Assembly: GCF_001636425.1 (NCBI RefSeq) | Contig: NZ_KV440953.1 | Coordinates: 2,992,792 to 3,056,791 of the forward strand | Length of the DNA: 64,000 nucleotides | Direction of reading: 5' to 3' | From: Heyndrickxia acidicola | Lineage (GTDB): Bacteria > Bacillota > Bacilli > Bacillales > Bacillaceae_C | Part shown: one piece after another, positions 39,337 through 48,809 of the stretch | Layout of the letters: every line of letters begins with the position of its first letter | Position numbering within the stretch: the first letter of the stretch is position 1 | Translations under genes and position numbers: made by a program | The notes under the pieces: model-generated | What the model was told of the DNA's origin: nothing | What the model saw: only the letters and a program-made list of their open reading frames with translations | Database searches by the model: none

Positions 39337-40890
39337 TTACTCCCACTCAATGGTTGCAGGCGGCTTACTGGTAATGTCATACACTACTCGGTTAATGTGA
39401 GACACTTCATTGACAATCCTTACGGAAATTTTCTCGAGAACATCCCATGGTATTCTTGCCCAGTCTGAGGTCATTCCATCAATGGAAGTAACGGCACGAA
39501 TTCCTATTGTGTAGTCGTAAGTCCTTGCATCACCCATTACCCCTACACTTCTGATATCAGGAAGAACTGTGAAGTATTGCCAAATATCACGATCAAGGCC
39601 AGCTTTCTTAATTTCTTCACGCAAGATATAATCAGATTCCCTTACAATCTCCAATTTGTCTTCTGAAATAGCACCAAGAACACGAATTCCAAGCCCTGGT
39701 CCAGGGAATGGCTGTCTCCATACAATTTCATCAGGAATGCCCAGCTCAGTGCCCAGTGCACGTACTTCATCCTTAAAAAGCGCATTTAATGGTTCAATTA
39801 AAGTGAATTTCATATCCTCTGGCAGACCGCCCACATTATGATGCGACTTAATTGTTTGAGCTGTTGCCGTACCGCTTTCAATAATATCTGTATACAGCGT
39901 TCCCTGAGCAAGGAAGTCAATTCCCTCCAGCTTGGCTGCTTCATCATCGAAAACATAGATAAATTCATTGCCAATGATTTTACGCTTTTGCTCTGGGTCA
40001 GACACTCCCTCAAGCTTAGACAAGAAGCGGTCACGGGCATCAATTTTAATGACATTCATGTTGAAACCGTCAGAAAAGGTCTTCATAACACTTTCTGCTT
40101 CACCTTTGCGAAGGAGGCCGTGATCCACGAACATACATGTCAGCTGGTCTCCAATTGCTTTATGAATAAGAACAGCTACCACGGAAGAATCCACTCCGCC
40201 GCTTAATGCACAAAGAACCTTTTTGTCCCCAACCGTTTGACGGATTTTCTCCATCTCAATCTCAATAAAGTTTTCCATGGACCATTCAGCTTTGCATTCA
40301 CAAACACCAAAAACAAAATTCTTTAGAAGCTCATTCCCATACACAGAGTGCCTTACCTCCGGGTGAAATTGAACTGCATATAGATGGCGCTCAGGATCAC
40401 TCATAGATGCAATTGGGCAATCGGCACTTGTCGCATTTACCACAAACCCTTCAGGAGGAGCTGTAACCAAATCCCCATGACTCATCCATACAACTTGCTC
40501 TTCAGGAAGTTCATCAAATAAACGGGACTGCTTCCTTACCGTGATGCTCGCCTTCCCATACTCACGGTTTTTGGCAGGCTCAACCTTTCCATTAAAATGC
40601 TTTGTCATCAGCTGCATACCGTAACAAATTCCGAGTACCGGAACACCCAGTTCAAAGATTGCTTCGTCACAACGGAAAGAATTCTCATCATAAACACTGT
40701 TAGGTCCGCCGGAAAAAATAATTCCCTTCGGATTCATCGCTTTTATTTCCTCAACGGAGATGGTGTGAGGATGCAATTCACTATAAACACCAAACTCTCG
40801 AATTCTTCTTGTGATTAATTGGTTATACTGGCTGCCAAAGTCCAATACAACAATAATTTCCTGATTTTCTAAAGATGCGTTTTGAGACAT
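39337..40890 (-). CDS. guaA: GMP synthase (glutamine-hydrolysing)
   Basis: Converts XMP to GMP with glutamine and ATP. The start ATG at 40890 ([21 protein letters not shown]) has GGGGGAA upstream. Residues 1-200 are the class I glutaminase domain with the Cys in [10 protein letters not shown] and the His-Glu in QFHPEVRHS. The ATP pyrophosphatase loop [12 protein letters not shown] lies near residue 230. The dimerisation domain ends with [13 protein letters not shown]. 517 residues, complete. A purine riboswitch and terminator precede it, so this gene too should respond to guanine. Confidence 0.97.
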   Translation of the reverse strand: MSQNASLENQEIIVVLDFGSQYNQLITRRIREFGVYSELHPHTISVEEIKAMNPKGIIFSGGPNSVYDENSFRCDEAIFELGVPVLGICYGMQLMTKHFNGKVEPAKNREYGKASITVRKQSRLFDELPEEQVVWMSHGDLVTAPPEGFVVNATSADCPIASMSDPERHLYAVQFHPEVRHSVYGNELLKNFVFGVCECKAEWSMENFIEIEMEKIRQTVGDKKVLCALSGGVDSSVVAVLIHKAIGDQLTCMFVDHGLLRKGEAESVMKTFSDGFNMNVIKIDARDRFLSKLEGVSDPEQKRKIIGNEFIYVFDDEAAKLEGIDFLAQGTLYTDIIESGTATAQTIKSHHNVGGLPEDMKFTLIEPLNALFKDEVRALGTELGIPDEIVWRQPFPGPGLGIRVLGAISEDKLEIVRESDYILREEIKKAGLDRDIWQYFTVLPDIRSVGVMGDARTYDYTIGIRAVTSIDGMTSDWARIPWDVLEKISVRIVNEVSHINRVVYDITSKPPATIEWE

Positions 40891-40991
40891 GCAGATTCCC
40901 CCGTTTAATAAATTTTTTGGTAACACGAAAAAAGCTTAAGGCGCCAGTTCAGGGACGTACATATTTTCTTCCCGCCTGCCTATAATTCCCT

Positions 40992-41041
40992 AAAAAAAAA
41001 CTAGAATTCCACCTCTAATAAATTAGAAGGCAGAATTCTAG
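40992..41041 (-). terminator. Riboswitch-linked terminator in the guaA leader
   Basis: The perfect minus-strand stem CTAGAATTC / GAATTCTAG, with an inner CTTCTAAT / ATTAGAGG pairing, is followed by T9. Confidence 0.92.
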
Positions 41042-41114
41042 TCTGATAAGCATACGAAACGGTACACTAAAATAATCCATAGCAAGATGATGCCTGGACA
41101 AACACAAAGAAGTC

Positions 41115-41191
41115 TGCCTTCATAGTCAAATCATTTAAGGTGATCTGGTAGAGACTCTCGAACCTTATTTCCGAGATTATATGAAGAGCAC
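41115..41191 (-). promoter_or_regulatory. Purine (guanine-type) riboswitch upstream of guaA, variant core
   Basis: The minus strand has P1 CTTCATA / TATGAAG, CTCG / CGAG as P2 with loop GAAATAAGG, J2/3 GTCTCTACC, P3 AGATC / GATTT with L3 ACCTTAAAT, and J3/1 TTGACTATG. The C in GACTATG argues for guanine. L2 (AATAAGG instead of ATATGG) and J2/3 (TCTCTACC instead of TTTCTACC) differ from the two other switches in this window. Confidence 0.85.
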
Positions 41192-41236
41192 TGGGATCAG
41201 CTGAAACTACTAATCCCGCGGATTAAGTTTGTCACC

Positions 41237-41265
41237 ATTTTATACTTGAATACCAGTTGGGTCAA
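41237..41265 (-). promoter_or_regulatory. Sigma-A promoter of guaA
   Basis: Minus-strand TTGACC, 17-bp spacer, TAAAAT. The -35 overlaps the tgpA-like stop codon. No PurBox pair was seen upstream. Confidence 0.65.
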
Positions 41266-43481
41266 CCCGCTGTTTTTCTTATTAAATTTTCCCATAATTC
41301 GCTATATTCTTTCCAGTCTCCAAGGTCTTCAGCTCCCTTATATAAATACTTCTCATATTGTTTGGTGAGCATCATCATAGTCCCAGTTTCAAAATAGGAA
41401 TCTACATAAACGGCATATTCGCGCAGCGTCTGATTTTCCTTTCGTTTAATGCCATATTGATCCAGCTGCTTTAAGAGAAGGAGGTATGCCTTGGCAAAGG
41501 TTTCTGTTCCGCTCTTTTTTCGGTAAAGCCAAATCAGTATGAATGGCATCCATTTTTTTCGATACAAGAATAGGAAAAGGCAGACGATGGCAAAAAATAT
41601 AACACTTATAATCATTGACGTTTTATGGTTTTTCACAAAAGAACTGATTTTCTGCATATTACTTTGGGATGGTGCTTTTATTTTTGCATTCGAACCATTG
41701 TCCAGTAAGTCTTTTTGAGGCTTAAGCGGCTTTTTGGGCTGAATCGGCGCCAATGGCTTTTGCTCTTTTTCAGCTAAAGACCCCTGCACATTTTCATGGA
41801 CGATTGTTTGACCAAAAAAACCTTTTGTCGGTTCAAATGGAATCCAGCCATCCTTTGGAAACCATACTTCAGGCCAAGAATGGGCATCGTTATTGGTAAT
41901 CTGATAAGTCCTAGTACCATCGCTTGTGGAATTTGTATAATTTCCGGGTGCATAACCTTTTACCCATCTTGCCGGTACACCCGCTGCTCTTAACAGCACA
42001 ACCATTGATGTCGAGAAGTTATCACAATACCCCCGCTTTGTTATAAATAAAAATTGATCTACATAATCCTGATTTTTGCCGGGAATGGCTACATTTTTTT
42101 TGTCATACGTAAATTGTCCGGATTGAAGGTATGATTCTATATCAACCGCCTTATCATACCAATTCTTATCGCCTTTAGTGATTTGGGCAGCGAGCTTTTT
42201 CACCCTTGCAGGCAAAGACTTTGGCAGCTCCAGGTACTTAGGATCCTCCTCATTTTTTGATCCCTCAGCCGTTGTCGATTCCAGTTCCTTTTTTTGATAT
42301 TCCGGAACGACGTAGTTGATCCCATATTGAACGATCGTGGGATGAGTTGTATCTGATTCATACGGTGTAATTTTTTCCGTTTGATCGTTTAGTACAAAAT
42401 TATTCGGCAGTCCCGAAGAAATGGATTGGATGCCATATGGATAAGCCAGATAAGGCATGGGATGTTGATAGATGAGAAAGGCACTTTTCTGTCCCCCATA
42501 AGAGGTGTCCTTCCCCTGCTCCTCGAGTTTCCAGATCATTTCACCCGTTGTGTAGAATGAATTCCCCTTGCTATCTTCAGAAGTCCACCCCTTACCTGTA
42601 TACGTATCCTTTGTTTCTACTTTCCAATATTGATCAGAATCCACCTTTGCCTCAAAAACTACTTGATTGTCTCCTATAAAAGGGCCGCCGAGCCTCGTAT
42701 CATTTTCACGCAGCCCCATGTCCAATCCTTCTAAGCCTCTGGGTCCGTTTAATCGGTCACTCGCCAGGATTGAATTAATAAAAGGGCCTGGGTCAGGAAG
42801 GATGGCCTTGGATTTAGGCATTTCATATCCAAACACCAATACAGCACTGACAAATATGGAGAAGGGAATCAGCCACTTCACCCAATGGGCAGGGAAGCTG
42901 AGGAACGGACCTTCTTCTTTTATTTTTTGAAAAAAAAGGATTCCCAGCAGAATGAGACCGATTGCCATTGAATGCACAATCGCCTTGCTTCCGTCATATC
43001 GGGTAAACGTATCAAGAATACATACATAAATCACTGTCATAATAAAAAAAAGCAGCATATTTCTTTTAACAAGCATCCAATATCGCAAAAGGTAAGTAAT
43101 AAGCCAGAGCAGTACAAAAAACAACAGGCTTCTGAATTCATTTGATAAAGAGTCCAGCTTATCGGAAAATAAAAGTCCCGTATTTTGCCATACATGTTCG
43201 CATAGCTTTATCACCCAGGTGAGTTGAAAAAAAGATTCACCAAAGTAAAGGGAATGGATGGAGAATAAAATAAATACCCCTTTAAGTATAATCCCTATCC
43301 ATCTTGGAGCCTTGACCGCGTACAGGAAAAAGGCCATACCAATAAATACGATAAACACATTGAAGTTTCCGGTCTCCGTAAGCTGGCTCAGAGGCTTTAT
43401 CCACTCCATAAGAAGCGAAAAACCTAATACATATAGAACGACTGTAAGAAAGGCCGGTGTCTTTTCCATTTGCCTACTCAT
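41262..43481 (-). CDS. yebA: TgpA-like transmembrane transglutaminase
   Basis: Membrane protein with an extracytoplasmic transglutaminase-like domain. Residues 1-210 hold five or six membrane helices. The soluble part contains the transglutaminase core with Cys in KRGYCDNFSTSMVVLLRAAGVPARWVKGY (near residue 485) and His in ITNNDAHSWPEVWFP, with GWIPFEPTKGF after it. A last membrane helix lies near 625 (SMIISVIFFAIVCLFLFLY), and a C-terminal cytoplasmic DUF4129-like tail contains LRLEYAVYV-type pattern LREYAVYVDSYFE. 739 residues. Its start overlaps the DUF58 gene end by 8 nt. The MoxR-DUF58-TgpA set occurs in many bacteria; the substrate is unknown. Confidence 0.9.
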   Translation of the reverse strand: MSRQMEKTPAFLTVVLYVLGFSLLMEWIKPLSQLTETGNFNVFIVFIGMAFFLYAVKAPRWIGIILKGVFILFSIHSLYFGESFFQLTWVIKLCEHVWQNTGLLFSDKLDSLSNEFRSLLFFVLLWLITYLLRYWMLVKRNMLLFFIMTVIYVCILDTFTRYDGSKAIVHSMAIGLILLGILFFQKIKEEGPFLSFPAHWVKWLIPFSIFVSAVLVFGYEMPKSKAILPDPGPFINSILASDRLNGPRGLEGLDMGLRENDTRLGGPFIGDNQVVFEAKVDSDQYWKVETKDTYTGKGWTSEDSKGNSFYTTGEMIWKLEEQGKDTSYGGQKSAFLIYQHPMPYLAYPYGIQSISSGLPNNFVLNDQTEKITPYESDTTHPTIVQYGINYVVPEYQKKELESTTAEGSKNEEDPKYLELPKSLPARVKKLAAQITKGDKNWYDKAVDIESYLQSGQFTYDKKNVAIPGKNQDYVDQFLFITKRGYCDNFSTSMVVLLRAAGVPARWVKGYAPGNYTNSTSDGTRTYQITNNDAHSWPEVWFPKDGWIPFEPTKGFFGQTIVHENVQGSLAEKEQKPLAPIQPKKPLKPQKDLLDNGSNAKIKAPSQSNMQKISSFVKNHKTSMIISVIFFAIVCLFLFLYRKKWMPFILIWLYRKKSGTETFAKAYLLLLKQLDQYGIKRKENQTLREYAVYVDSYFETGTMMMLTKQYEKYLYKGAEDLGDWKEYSELWENLIRKTAG

Positions 43482-44667
43482 TCTTCTTCACCCCTGCCAG
43501 CGCCGTCCGGAACCCATCTTCATATAGAAATTTAATATAAATTTTTTCATTGTAAGCCCGCTGATGCAATTCCTGTTCTTCGCTTGTGATTGATTCTCCC
43601 CTGTTTTTAATCACAAACACAACCGCTGCTCCTTTCCTTTTGGCAAGATGATATAGACTTTGAATCATTTCTTCCTCTAGCTTCGAGGTAATCATCATCA
43701 GGGCAGCGGAAGGATGATAGAAAAGAGAGTTTCCTTTCAAAATAGAAGCAAAGGGAAATGGACTGTCCGCTTTCACCTTAGCCAAATGATGGAATAGTTG
43801 ATATTGTTGCTGCTCTCCGCCTCTTATGGGAAAAATCGAATGATCCTGTCCCACGGAATAAAGGCCTGTCTGTCCGCCGTGACGCAAAATGCTTCGGATA
43901 AGGGAGGCTGCAAACGTAACACAAAGCTCAAAAGCAGATGATGGAGTACGGTCGATAATCATTAAAACATCATGTGATTGATATACTTCAAATTCTTTTG
44001 TTTGAAGGTCATTGAGGCGGGCTGTAGCCTTCCAGTCAATCCAGGTAAAACGGTCTCCCGGCTGATACGGCCTTACTCCAGTTACCATTGTGGTATCATT
44101 TTGAACTTTATACTGCGATGCTGTTGAGCCCTGCTCATAACGGCTTTCAATGGTTCTGTATATCACATCTGTATAGGGAGGGAACACCAGAATGGTATAC
44201 GGGCAGGAAACATGCACTTCTTTTTCCAATAGCCCAAGCGGATCCCCTGTTTTTAATTTTATCTCTCCCATTTTGTATTCTCCCCGCTGCAGGTTGGGAA
44301 TCACAAGCTCCAGCTCTATTCTTCTTTTAAACCTTGGAAAAACAATGACCTTTCTCATTCCCAATTCAGGACTGGAATCATGATGGAGGGATATATAAAA
44401 AAGAGGAAAGGGGTTGCTTCTTTGTATAGATACATTCATGGTAAGCTGGTCTCCAGCGCTATATTGCAAGCTTTCAAGTTTGGTTTCTACACGAAAATGC
44501 TTCTTAGCAGAAAACTGAAGAAGCAAGGCATATAAAGCAATGGGGCTAAAAGAATAAAAAAGAAACCAGCTGACATATCCCCCTTGAAATAACGCAAACA
44601 ATAGGACTGAAAACAGCATAAGAACAACAAAAAATATTCTGGCGCCGGCTTTCATTTTCCTGAACAT
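43474..44667 (-). CDS. yeaD: DUF58 domain protein YeaD
   Basis: A 397-residue membrane-anchored protein of the MoxR/TgpA system. Two hydrophobic helices lie at the N-terminus (ARIFFVVLMLFSVLLFALF, then SWFLFYSFSPIALYALLLQ). A beta-rich region follows. The DUF58 signature GVRPYQPGDRFTWIDWKATAR lies near residue 192, and a vWA-like segment starts at DVLMIIDRTPSSAFE. It is encoded 5 nt after the MoxR gene and overlaps yebA, so the three proteins are likely made together. Confidence 0.9.
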   Translation of the reverse strand: MFRKMKAGARIFFVVLMLFSVLLFALFQGGYVSWFLFYSFSPIALYALLLQFSAKKHFRVETKLESLQYSAGDQLTMNVSIQRSNPFPLFYISLHHDSSPELGMRKVIVFPRFKRRIELELVIPNLQRGEYKMGEIKLKTGDPLGLLEKEVHVSCPYTILVFPPYTDVIYRTIESRYEQGSTASQYKVQNDTTMVTGVRPYQPGDRFTWIDWKATARLNDLQTKEFEVYQSHDVLMIIDRTPSSAFELCVTFAASLIRSILRHGGQTGLYSVGQDHSIFPIRGGEQQQYQLFHHLAKVKADSPFPFASILKGNSLFYHPSAALMMITSKLEEEMIQSLYHLAKRKGAAVVFVIKNRGESITSEEQELHQRAYNEKIYIKFLYEDGFRTALAGVKKNE

Positions 44668-44672
44668 TCTTT

Positions 44673-45629
44673 TTACCTCACTGCCTTTTGGACAGGTACA
44701 CGAGTACTGGTAAGAATGCTATCAACAATTTCCTCAGGCGTTTGGCCGCTGTATTTGACTTCAGATTTTAAAATGATGCGATGAGCAAATACATAGGATG
44801 CAAGATATTGAACATCATCTGGAATGACAAAATCTCTGTTTTTCAAAAGGGCATAGGCCTGTGATGCCTTCATTAATGCGATGGAGGCACGGGGACTTAC
44901 ACCAAGATAAACATTCGGATGGATTCGGGTGCGGGTTGAAAGGTCTACAATATACTGTTTAATGGTGTGATCTACATATACTTCGCGAACCTGCTTCTGC
45001 AGTTCTCTAAGCTCTTCCAGGGTAATAACAGACTGAAGGCTTTCTATAGGAGGATTCTTTTCTGCCCTGCTTAAAATTTCTATTTCATCAAGAGAATTAG
45101 GATAGCCCATTTTCAGTTTGATCAGGAAGCGATCCAGCTGGGCCTCTGGCAATGGATAGGTGCCTTCATAATCGATTGGATTTTGCGTAGCCATTACAAA
45201 AAATGGCTTGTCCATCTTTCGGGTATTTCCGTCCACTGTTACACTACTTTCTTCCATCCCTTCAAGCAAAGCAGACTGCGTTTTAGGAGAGGTGCGATTA
45301 ATCTCATCTGCCAAAATAATATTTCCCATAATGGGACCCGGCCTGAATTGAAATTCCAAATCTTTCGGGTTATAAATCGAGACTCCGATTACATCAGAGG
45401 GCAAAAGATCCGGTGTGAACTGTATACGCTTAAAGACAGCACTTACTGATTTTGAAAGAGCGCGGACCATCATCGTTTTTCCAACACCGGGCACATCTTC
45501 CAGCAGCACATGTCCATCTGCTAATAAAGCTACTAGACTTAACTCAGCTATATGGGTCTTCCCTATCATCACTTTTTCAATATTGTTAATAATTTGCTCC
45601 AGCTTTGGGTGCAGTACTTCTTTTCCCAT
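44673..45629 (-). CDS. yeaC: MoxR-family AAA+ ATPase YeaC
   Basis: AAA+ ATPase of 318 residues, thought to act as a chaperone for a DUF58/transglutaminase partner. Walker A LLEDVPGVGKTMM lies near residue 38 and Walker B NIILADEINRTSPKTQSALL near 105. EGTYPLPEAQLDRF (sensor/arginine-finger area) and HPNVYLGVSPRAS follow. It is the first gene of the yeaC-yeaD-yebA operon; a truncated family A repeat lies upstream. Confidence 0.92.
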   Translation of the reverse strand: MGKEVLHPKLEQIINNIEKVMIGKTHIAELSLVALLADGHVLLEDVPGVGKTMMVRALSKSVSAVFKRIQFTPDLLPSDVIGVSIYNPKDLEFQFRPGPIMGNIILADEINRTSPKTQSALLEGMEESSVTVDGNTRKMDKPFFVMATQNPIDYEGTYPLPEAQLDRFLIKLKMGYPNSLDEIEILSRAEKNPPIESLQSVITLEELRELQKQVREVYVDHTIKQYIVDLSTRTRIHPNVYLGVSPRASIALMKASQAYALLKNRDFVIPDDVQYLASYVFAHRIILKSEVKYSGQTPEEIVDSILTSTRVPVQKAVR

Positions 45630-45778
45630 TATCCGCGTTTCCCCCTCAGGCTTAAAATGTTAGATAATTCCCACTACTTTTATATTATTTACCATACTAT
45701 AAAAATTGGAAAAGAAAAAGGAGGAACTTTAATAGGTGTAATTTTAAAAGAGTGCAGCGGACAGCGATTTTCATCAAG

Positions 45779-45805
45779 GCTGTTTTCTCATAGATTGTTG
45801 CTTTA
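45779..45805 (+). repeat. Left-end fragment of repeat family A
   Basis: GGCTGTTTTCTCATAGATTG followed by TTGCTTT matches the left end of the full copies. Nothing of the rest is seen. Confidence 0.5.
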
Positions 45806-45820
45806 CGCAAAACCTTGATC

Positions 45821-45856
45821 AAAAAAAGACTGCGCCAAAATGGCAGCAGTCTCTAT
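45821..45856 (-). terminator. Terminator of nadE
   Basis: The minus-strand stem AGACTGC / GCAGTCT has an inner CC/GG pairing and is followed by T7. Confidence 0.85.
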
Positions 45857-45862
45857 CAACTA

Positions 45863-46690
45863 TTATTTCCAAAAATCATCAAATATTGTGATTGGAAGAT
45901 GGCGTTTATGCTGAGATTTCAAATAGAATGATTCGATTTTCTTAGCAGCTTCCTCTGGAATTTCTTTGCCTTCAAGATAGTCATCTATGTTATCGTAGGT
46001 TACACCCAGTGCTGCTTCGTCCGGAATTTGCGGACGCTCATCCTCAAGATCAGCAGTCGGTTTTTTTGTGTATAAGTGTTCTGGGCAGCCAAGTTCCTTA
46101 AGAAGCTGTTTTCCTTGGCGTTTGTTTAGACGGAAGATAGGCGTTAAATCTGCACCGCCGTCTCCAAATTTTGTATAAAATCCTGTCACCGCTTCAGCAG
46201 AATGGTCGGTTCCAAGAACAACACAGTTTTCCATCGCGGCAATGCTGTATTGGGCTTTCATCCGTTCTCTTGCTTTTTCGTTTCCCTTCGCAAAATCGGA
46301 CAGGACAATACCCGCTTCTTTCAATGCTGCCTCACTTGCATCAACAGCCCCTTTAATATTAACAGTTAAGGCTTTATCCGCCTGCATAAATGCTATGGCA
46401 TCATTAACATCATCCATATCTTTTTGGACGCCGTACGGAAGACGGACCGCTATGAATGTATAGTCCTTATTTCCCGTCTCCTCCCTAAGTTCATTAATAG
46501 CTGTTTGAGCCAGCTTCCCTGTTAGCGTAGAGTCCTGCCCTCCGGATATGCCAAGGACAAATCCTTTAAAGAATGGATATTTTTTTAGGTAGGCCTTTAA
46601 GAAGTCAACGCTTTTGCGAATTTCTTCTTTGGGATCAATTTTAGGCTTTACCATCATCTCTTCAACGATTTGTTTTTGTAATTTGTCCAA
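45863..46690 (-). CDS. nadE: Ammonia-dependent NAD+ synthetase
   Basis: Amidates nicotinic acid adenine dinucleotide to NAD+. 275 residues, like B. subtilis NadE (272). The ATP pyrophosphatase loop [15 protein letters not shown] lies near residue 48. Further motifs: [42 protein letters not shown] and [15 protein letters not shown]. No glutaminase domain is present, so it uses ammonia. It lies 75 bp downstream of pncB on the same strand. Confidence 0.96.
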   Translation of the reverse strand: MDKLQKQIVEEMMVKPKIDPKEEIRKSVDFLKAYLKKYPFFKGFVLGISGGQDSTLTGKLAQTAINELREETGNKDYTFIAVRLPYGVQKDMDDVNDAIAFMQADKALTVNIKGAVDASEAALKEAGIVLSDFAKGNEKARERMKAQYSIAAMENCVVLGTDHSAEAVTGFYTKFGDGGADLTPIFRLNKRQGKQLLKELGCPEHLYTKKPTADLEDERPQIPDEAALGVTYDNIDDYLEGKEIPEEAAKKIESFYLKSQHKRHLPITIFDDFWK

Positions 46691-46765
46691 TATTATGACC
46701 TCCTAGAATTACACTTCATAATAAACTATTCTTTTCACTACCTCGTCTCAAGCAGATCCATAAAT

Positions 46766-48235
46766 TTACTTATCCTTAAGGTGAGCTACCTTCTCCCGAA
46801 CCTGTTCAATATTTTTCATTTTATTATCCCAGCACTTTTGGCTGAGATCGACAGGATATTCCTCAGGATTTAATGAGCGCTTATATTCTTCCCACAGTGT
46901 CCCAAGGGCTTCCTCTGCATACTGTTTAATTTCATTCAGCTCAGGAAGTGTATATACATATTTCCCCTCTACAAAAATGTCATGATGGAGATTCTTGGCC
47001 TCAAAATTTGTAACATACTTACTAATGAAGGTATGGACAGGATGAAACATCTTTAATTTGTCCTCGCTTTCTGGATTCTCTCCTTTAAGCGTTATATAAT
47101 CCCCTTCAGATTTTCCTGTGCTCTTGTTCATAATTCTGTATACCTTTTTTAATCCCGGTGTTGACACTTTTTCAGCATTGCTGGAAATCTTAATGGTATC
47201 CTGCATTGTGCCGTTTTCATCCTCGATCGAAACCATTTTATAAACGGCTCCTAATGCCGGCTGATCATAAGAAGTAATCAGCTTGGTACCAATCCCCCAG
47301 GTATCAATTTTCGCACCCTGTGATTTCAAGTGGAGAATGGTATATTCGTCCAAGTCACTTGATGCTACTATTTTTGCTCTTTCAAAACCGGCTGCATCCA
47401 GCATCTTTCTCGCTTCCTTTGATAAAAAGGACATATCTCCGCTGTCCAGTCGTATACCAACAAAATTAATTTTATCCCCCAGCTCCTTCGCCACTTTTAT
47501 AGCAGAAGGAACGCCTGAACGGAGGGTGTCATATGTATCCACAAGGAAAACACAGTCTTTGTGGCTTTCTGCATATTTATGAAAAGCAGTATAATCATCC
47601 CGATATGCCTGTATCATAGCATGGGCATGGGTTCCGGAAACCGGAATGCCGAACCTTTTTCCTGCTCTTACATTACTGGTTGCATCAAAGCCGCCAATAA
47701 AGGCTGCTCTCGTTCCCCAAATCGCTGCATCGAGCTCGTGTGCTCTCCGGGAACCAAATTCCATTACGACATCATTGCCCACAACATGCTTTATTCGTGC
47801 AGCCTTTGTGGCTATCAGTGTTTGGTAATTCACAATATTGAGAAGGGCTGTTTCTACAAGCTGTGCCTGCGCTAAAGGAGCCTCTACTTGTACCAGCGGC
47901 TCATTACCGAATACAATTTCCCCTTCTGCCATCGAACGGACAGTTCCAGTAAATTTCAACCCACTCAGGTATTGCAAAAATTCTGGATCATACTGCAGCT
48001 CATCGCGGAGATATTCAATATCCGTTTCCGAAAACCGAAACTCCTGTAAATATTCAATGATATGCTCAAGCCCTGCAAACACTGCAAAACCATTATCAAA
48101 TGGCATCTTTCGGAAAAACACCTCAAATACTGCTTTGCGTTCGTGAATTCCATCATCCCAATAAGTTTTCGCCATATTAATTTGATATAAATCTGTATGC
48201 AGAGCTAAACTATCATCCTGGTATTTTTTTACCAT
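46766..48235 (-). CDS. pncB: Nicotinate phosphoribosyltransferase
   Basis: Joins nicotinate to PRPP, giving nicotinate mononucleotide. 489 residues, like B. subtilis YueK. Motifs: LHTDLYQINMAKTYW near residue 12, VMEFGSRRAHELDAAIWGTRAAFIGGFDATSNV near 155, GIPVSGTHAHAMIQAY, FVGIRLDSGDMSFLS and SSDLDEYTI. It lies 25 bp after the nicotinamidase gene and before nadE. Together the three genes make NAD from nicotinamide except for the NadD step, which is elsewhere. Confidence 0.96.
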   Translation of the reverse strand: MVKKYQDDSLALHTDLYQINMAKTYWDDGIHERKAVFEVFFRKMPFDNGFAVFAGLEHIIEYLQEFRFSETDIEYLRDELQYDPEFLQYLSGLKFTGTVRSMAEGEIVFGNEPLVQVEAPLAQAQLVETALLNIVNYQTLIATKAARIKHVVGNDVVMEFGSRRAHELDAAIWGTRAAFIGGFDATSNVRAGKRFGIPVSGTHAHAMIQAYRDDYTAFHKYAESHKDCVFLVDTYDTLRSGVPSAIKVAKELGDKINFVGIRLDSGDMSFLSKEARKMLDAAGFERAKIVASSDLDEYTILHLKSQGAKIDTWGIGTKLITSYDQPALGAVYKMVSIEDENGTMQDTIKISSNAEKVSTPGLKKVYRIMNKSTGKSEGDYITLKGENPESEDKLKMFHPVHTFISKYVTNFEAKNLHHDIFVEGKYVYTLPELNEIKQYAEEALGTLWEEYKRSLNPEEYPVDLSQKCWDNKMKNIEQVREKVAHLKDK

Positions 48236-48260
48236 CTCATTCCACTCCTATGCTTTCTTC

Positions 48261-48809
48261 CTAGAGAACCTGCGCCCCAAGACTATTTTGAAAATGACCT
48301 AATGCAAAATCATGGCCAGTATCATTAAAGCTGGCAACTGCCTTTTTATGAATGACTAGCTTGAAGCCTTTGTTATAAGCATCAACAGCTGTATGAAGAA
48401 CGCATATATCCGTGCATACTCCACAAAGATGCAGCTCTTCTATTCCCCTTTCCCGCAGCCTGATTTCCAAATCAGTTCCGGCAAAGGCACTGTATCGGGT
48501 TTTATCCATATAGTGCACATTTTTGTCATTTTTATGTTGCTCATATAAGGACTGCAGAGATCCAAACAAAGCTCTTCCGGGCGTCCCCTTTATATTGTGC
48601 GGCGGGAATAACGTTGATTCCGGATGGAACATATCTCCCTCCTCATGGCAGTCAATTGCAAAAACCACATAATCCGAAGTATCGAGAAATTCCTTTGTCA
48701 GCTTCACAAGCTCATCCTCAATCTGCTGGCCCTGCCTGCCGCATGTCAAATGTCCATCATCCGCTACAAAATCGTATGTATAATCAATATTGATAAGTGC
48801 CTTCTTCAT
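48261..48809 (-). CDS. pncA: Nicotinamidase / isochorismatase-family hydrolase
   Basis: Deamidates nicotinamide to nicotinate. 182 residues. The catalytic triad can be placed: Asp9 in ALINIDYTYDF, Lys in YMDKTRYSAFAGTDL near residue 103, and Cys in LCGVCTDICVLHTAVDAY near 132. It resembles B. subtilis YueJ and is followed by pncB (YueK), as in B. subtilis, though at a different chromosomal place. Confidence 0.93.
   Translation of the reverse strand: MKKALINIDYTYDFVADDGHLTCGRQGQQIEDELVKLTKEFLDTSDYVVFAIDCHEEGDMFHPESTLFPPHNIKGTPGRALFGSLQSLYEQHKNDKNVHYMDKTRYSAFAGTDLEIRLRERGIEELHLCGVCTDICVLHTAVDAYNKGFKLVIHKKAVASFNDTGHDFALGHFQNSLGAQVL

Noticed and set aside
41115..41191. Adenine riboswitch
   Set aside because: L3 ACCTTAAAT resembles adenine switches, but the ligand-pairing base in GACTATG is C. 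Adenine switches have T at that base.
47561..47875. 104-residue plus-strand ORF with Cys-rich sequence
   Set aside because: Antisense to pncB, whose coding sequence is intact and conserved here.
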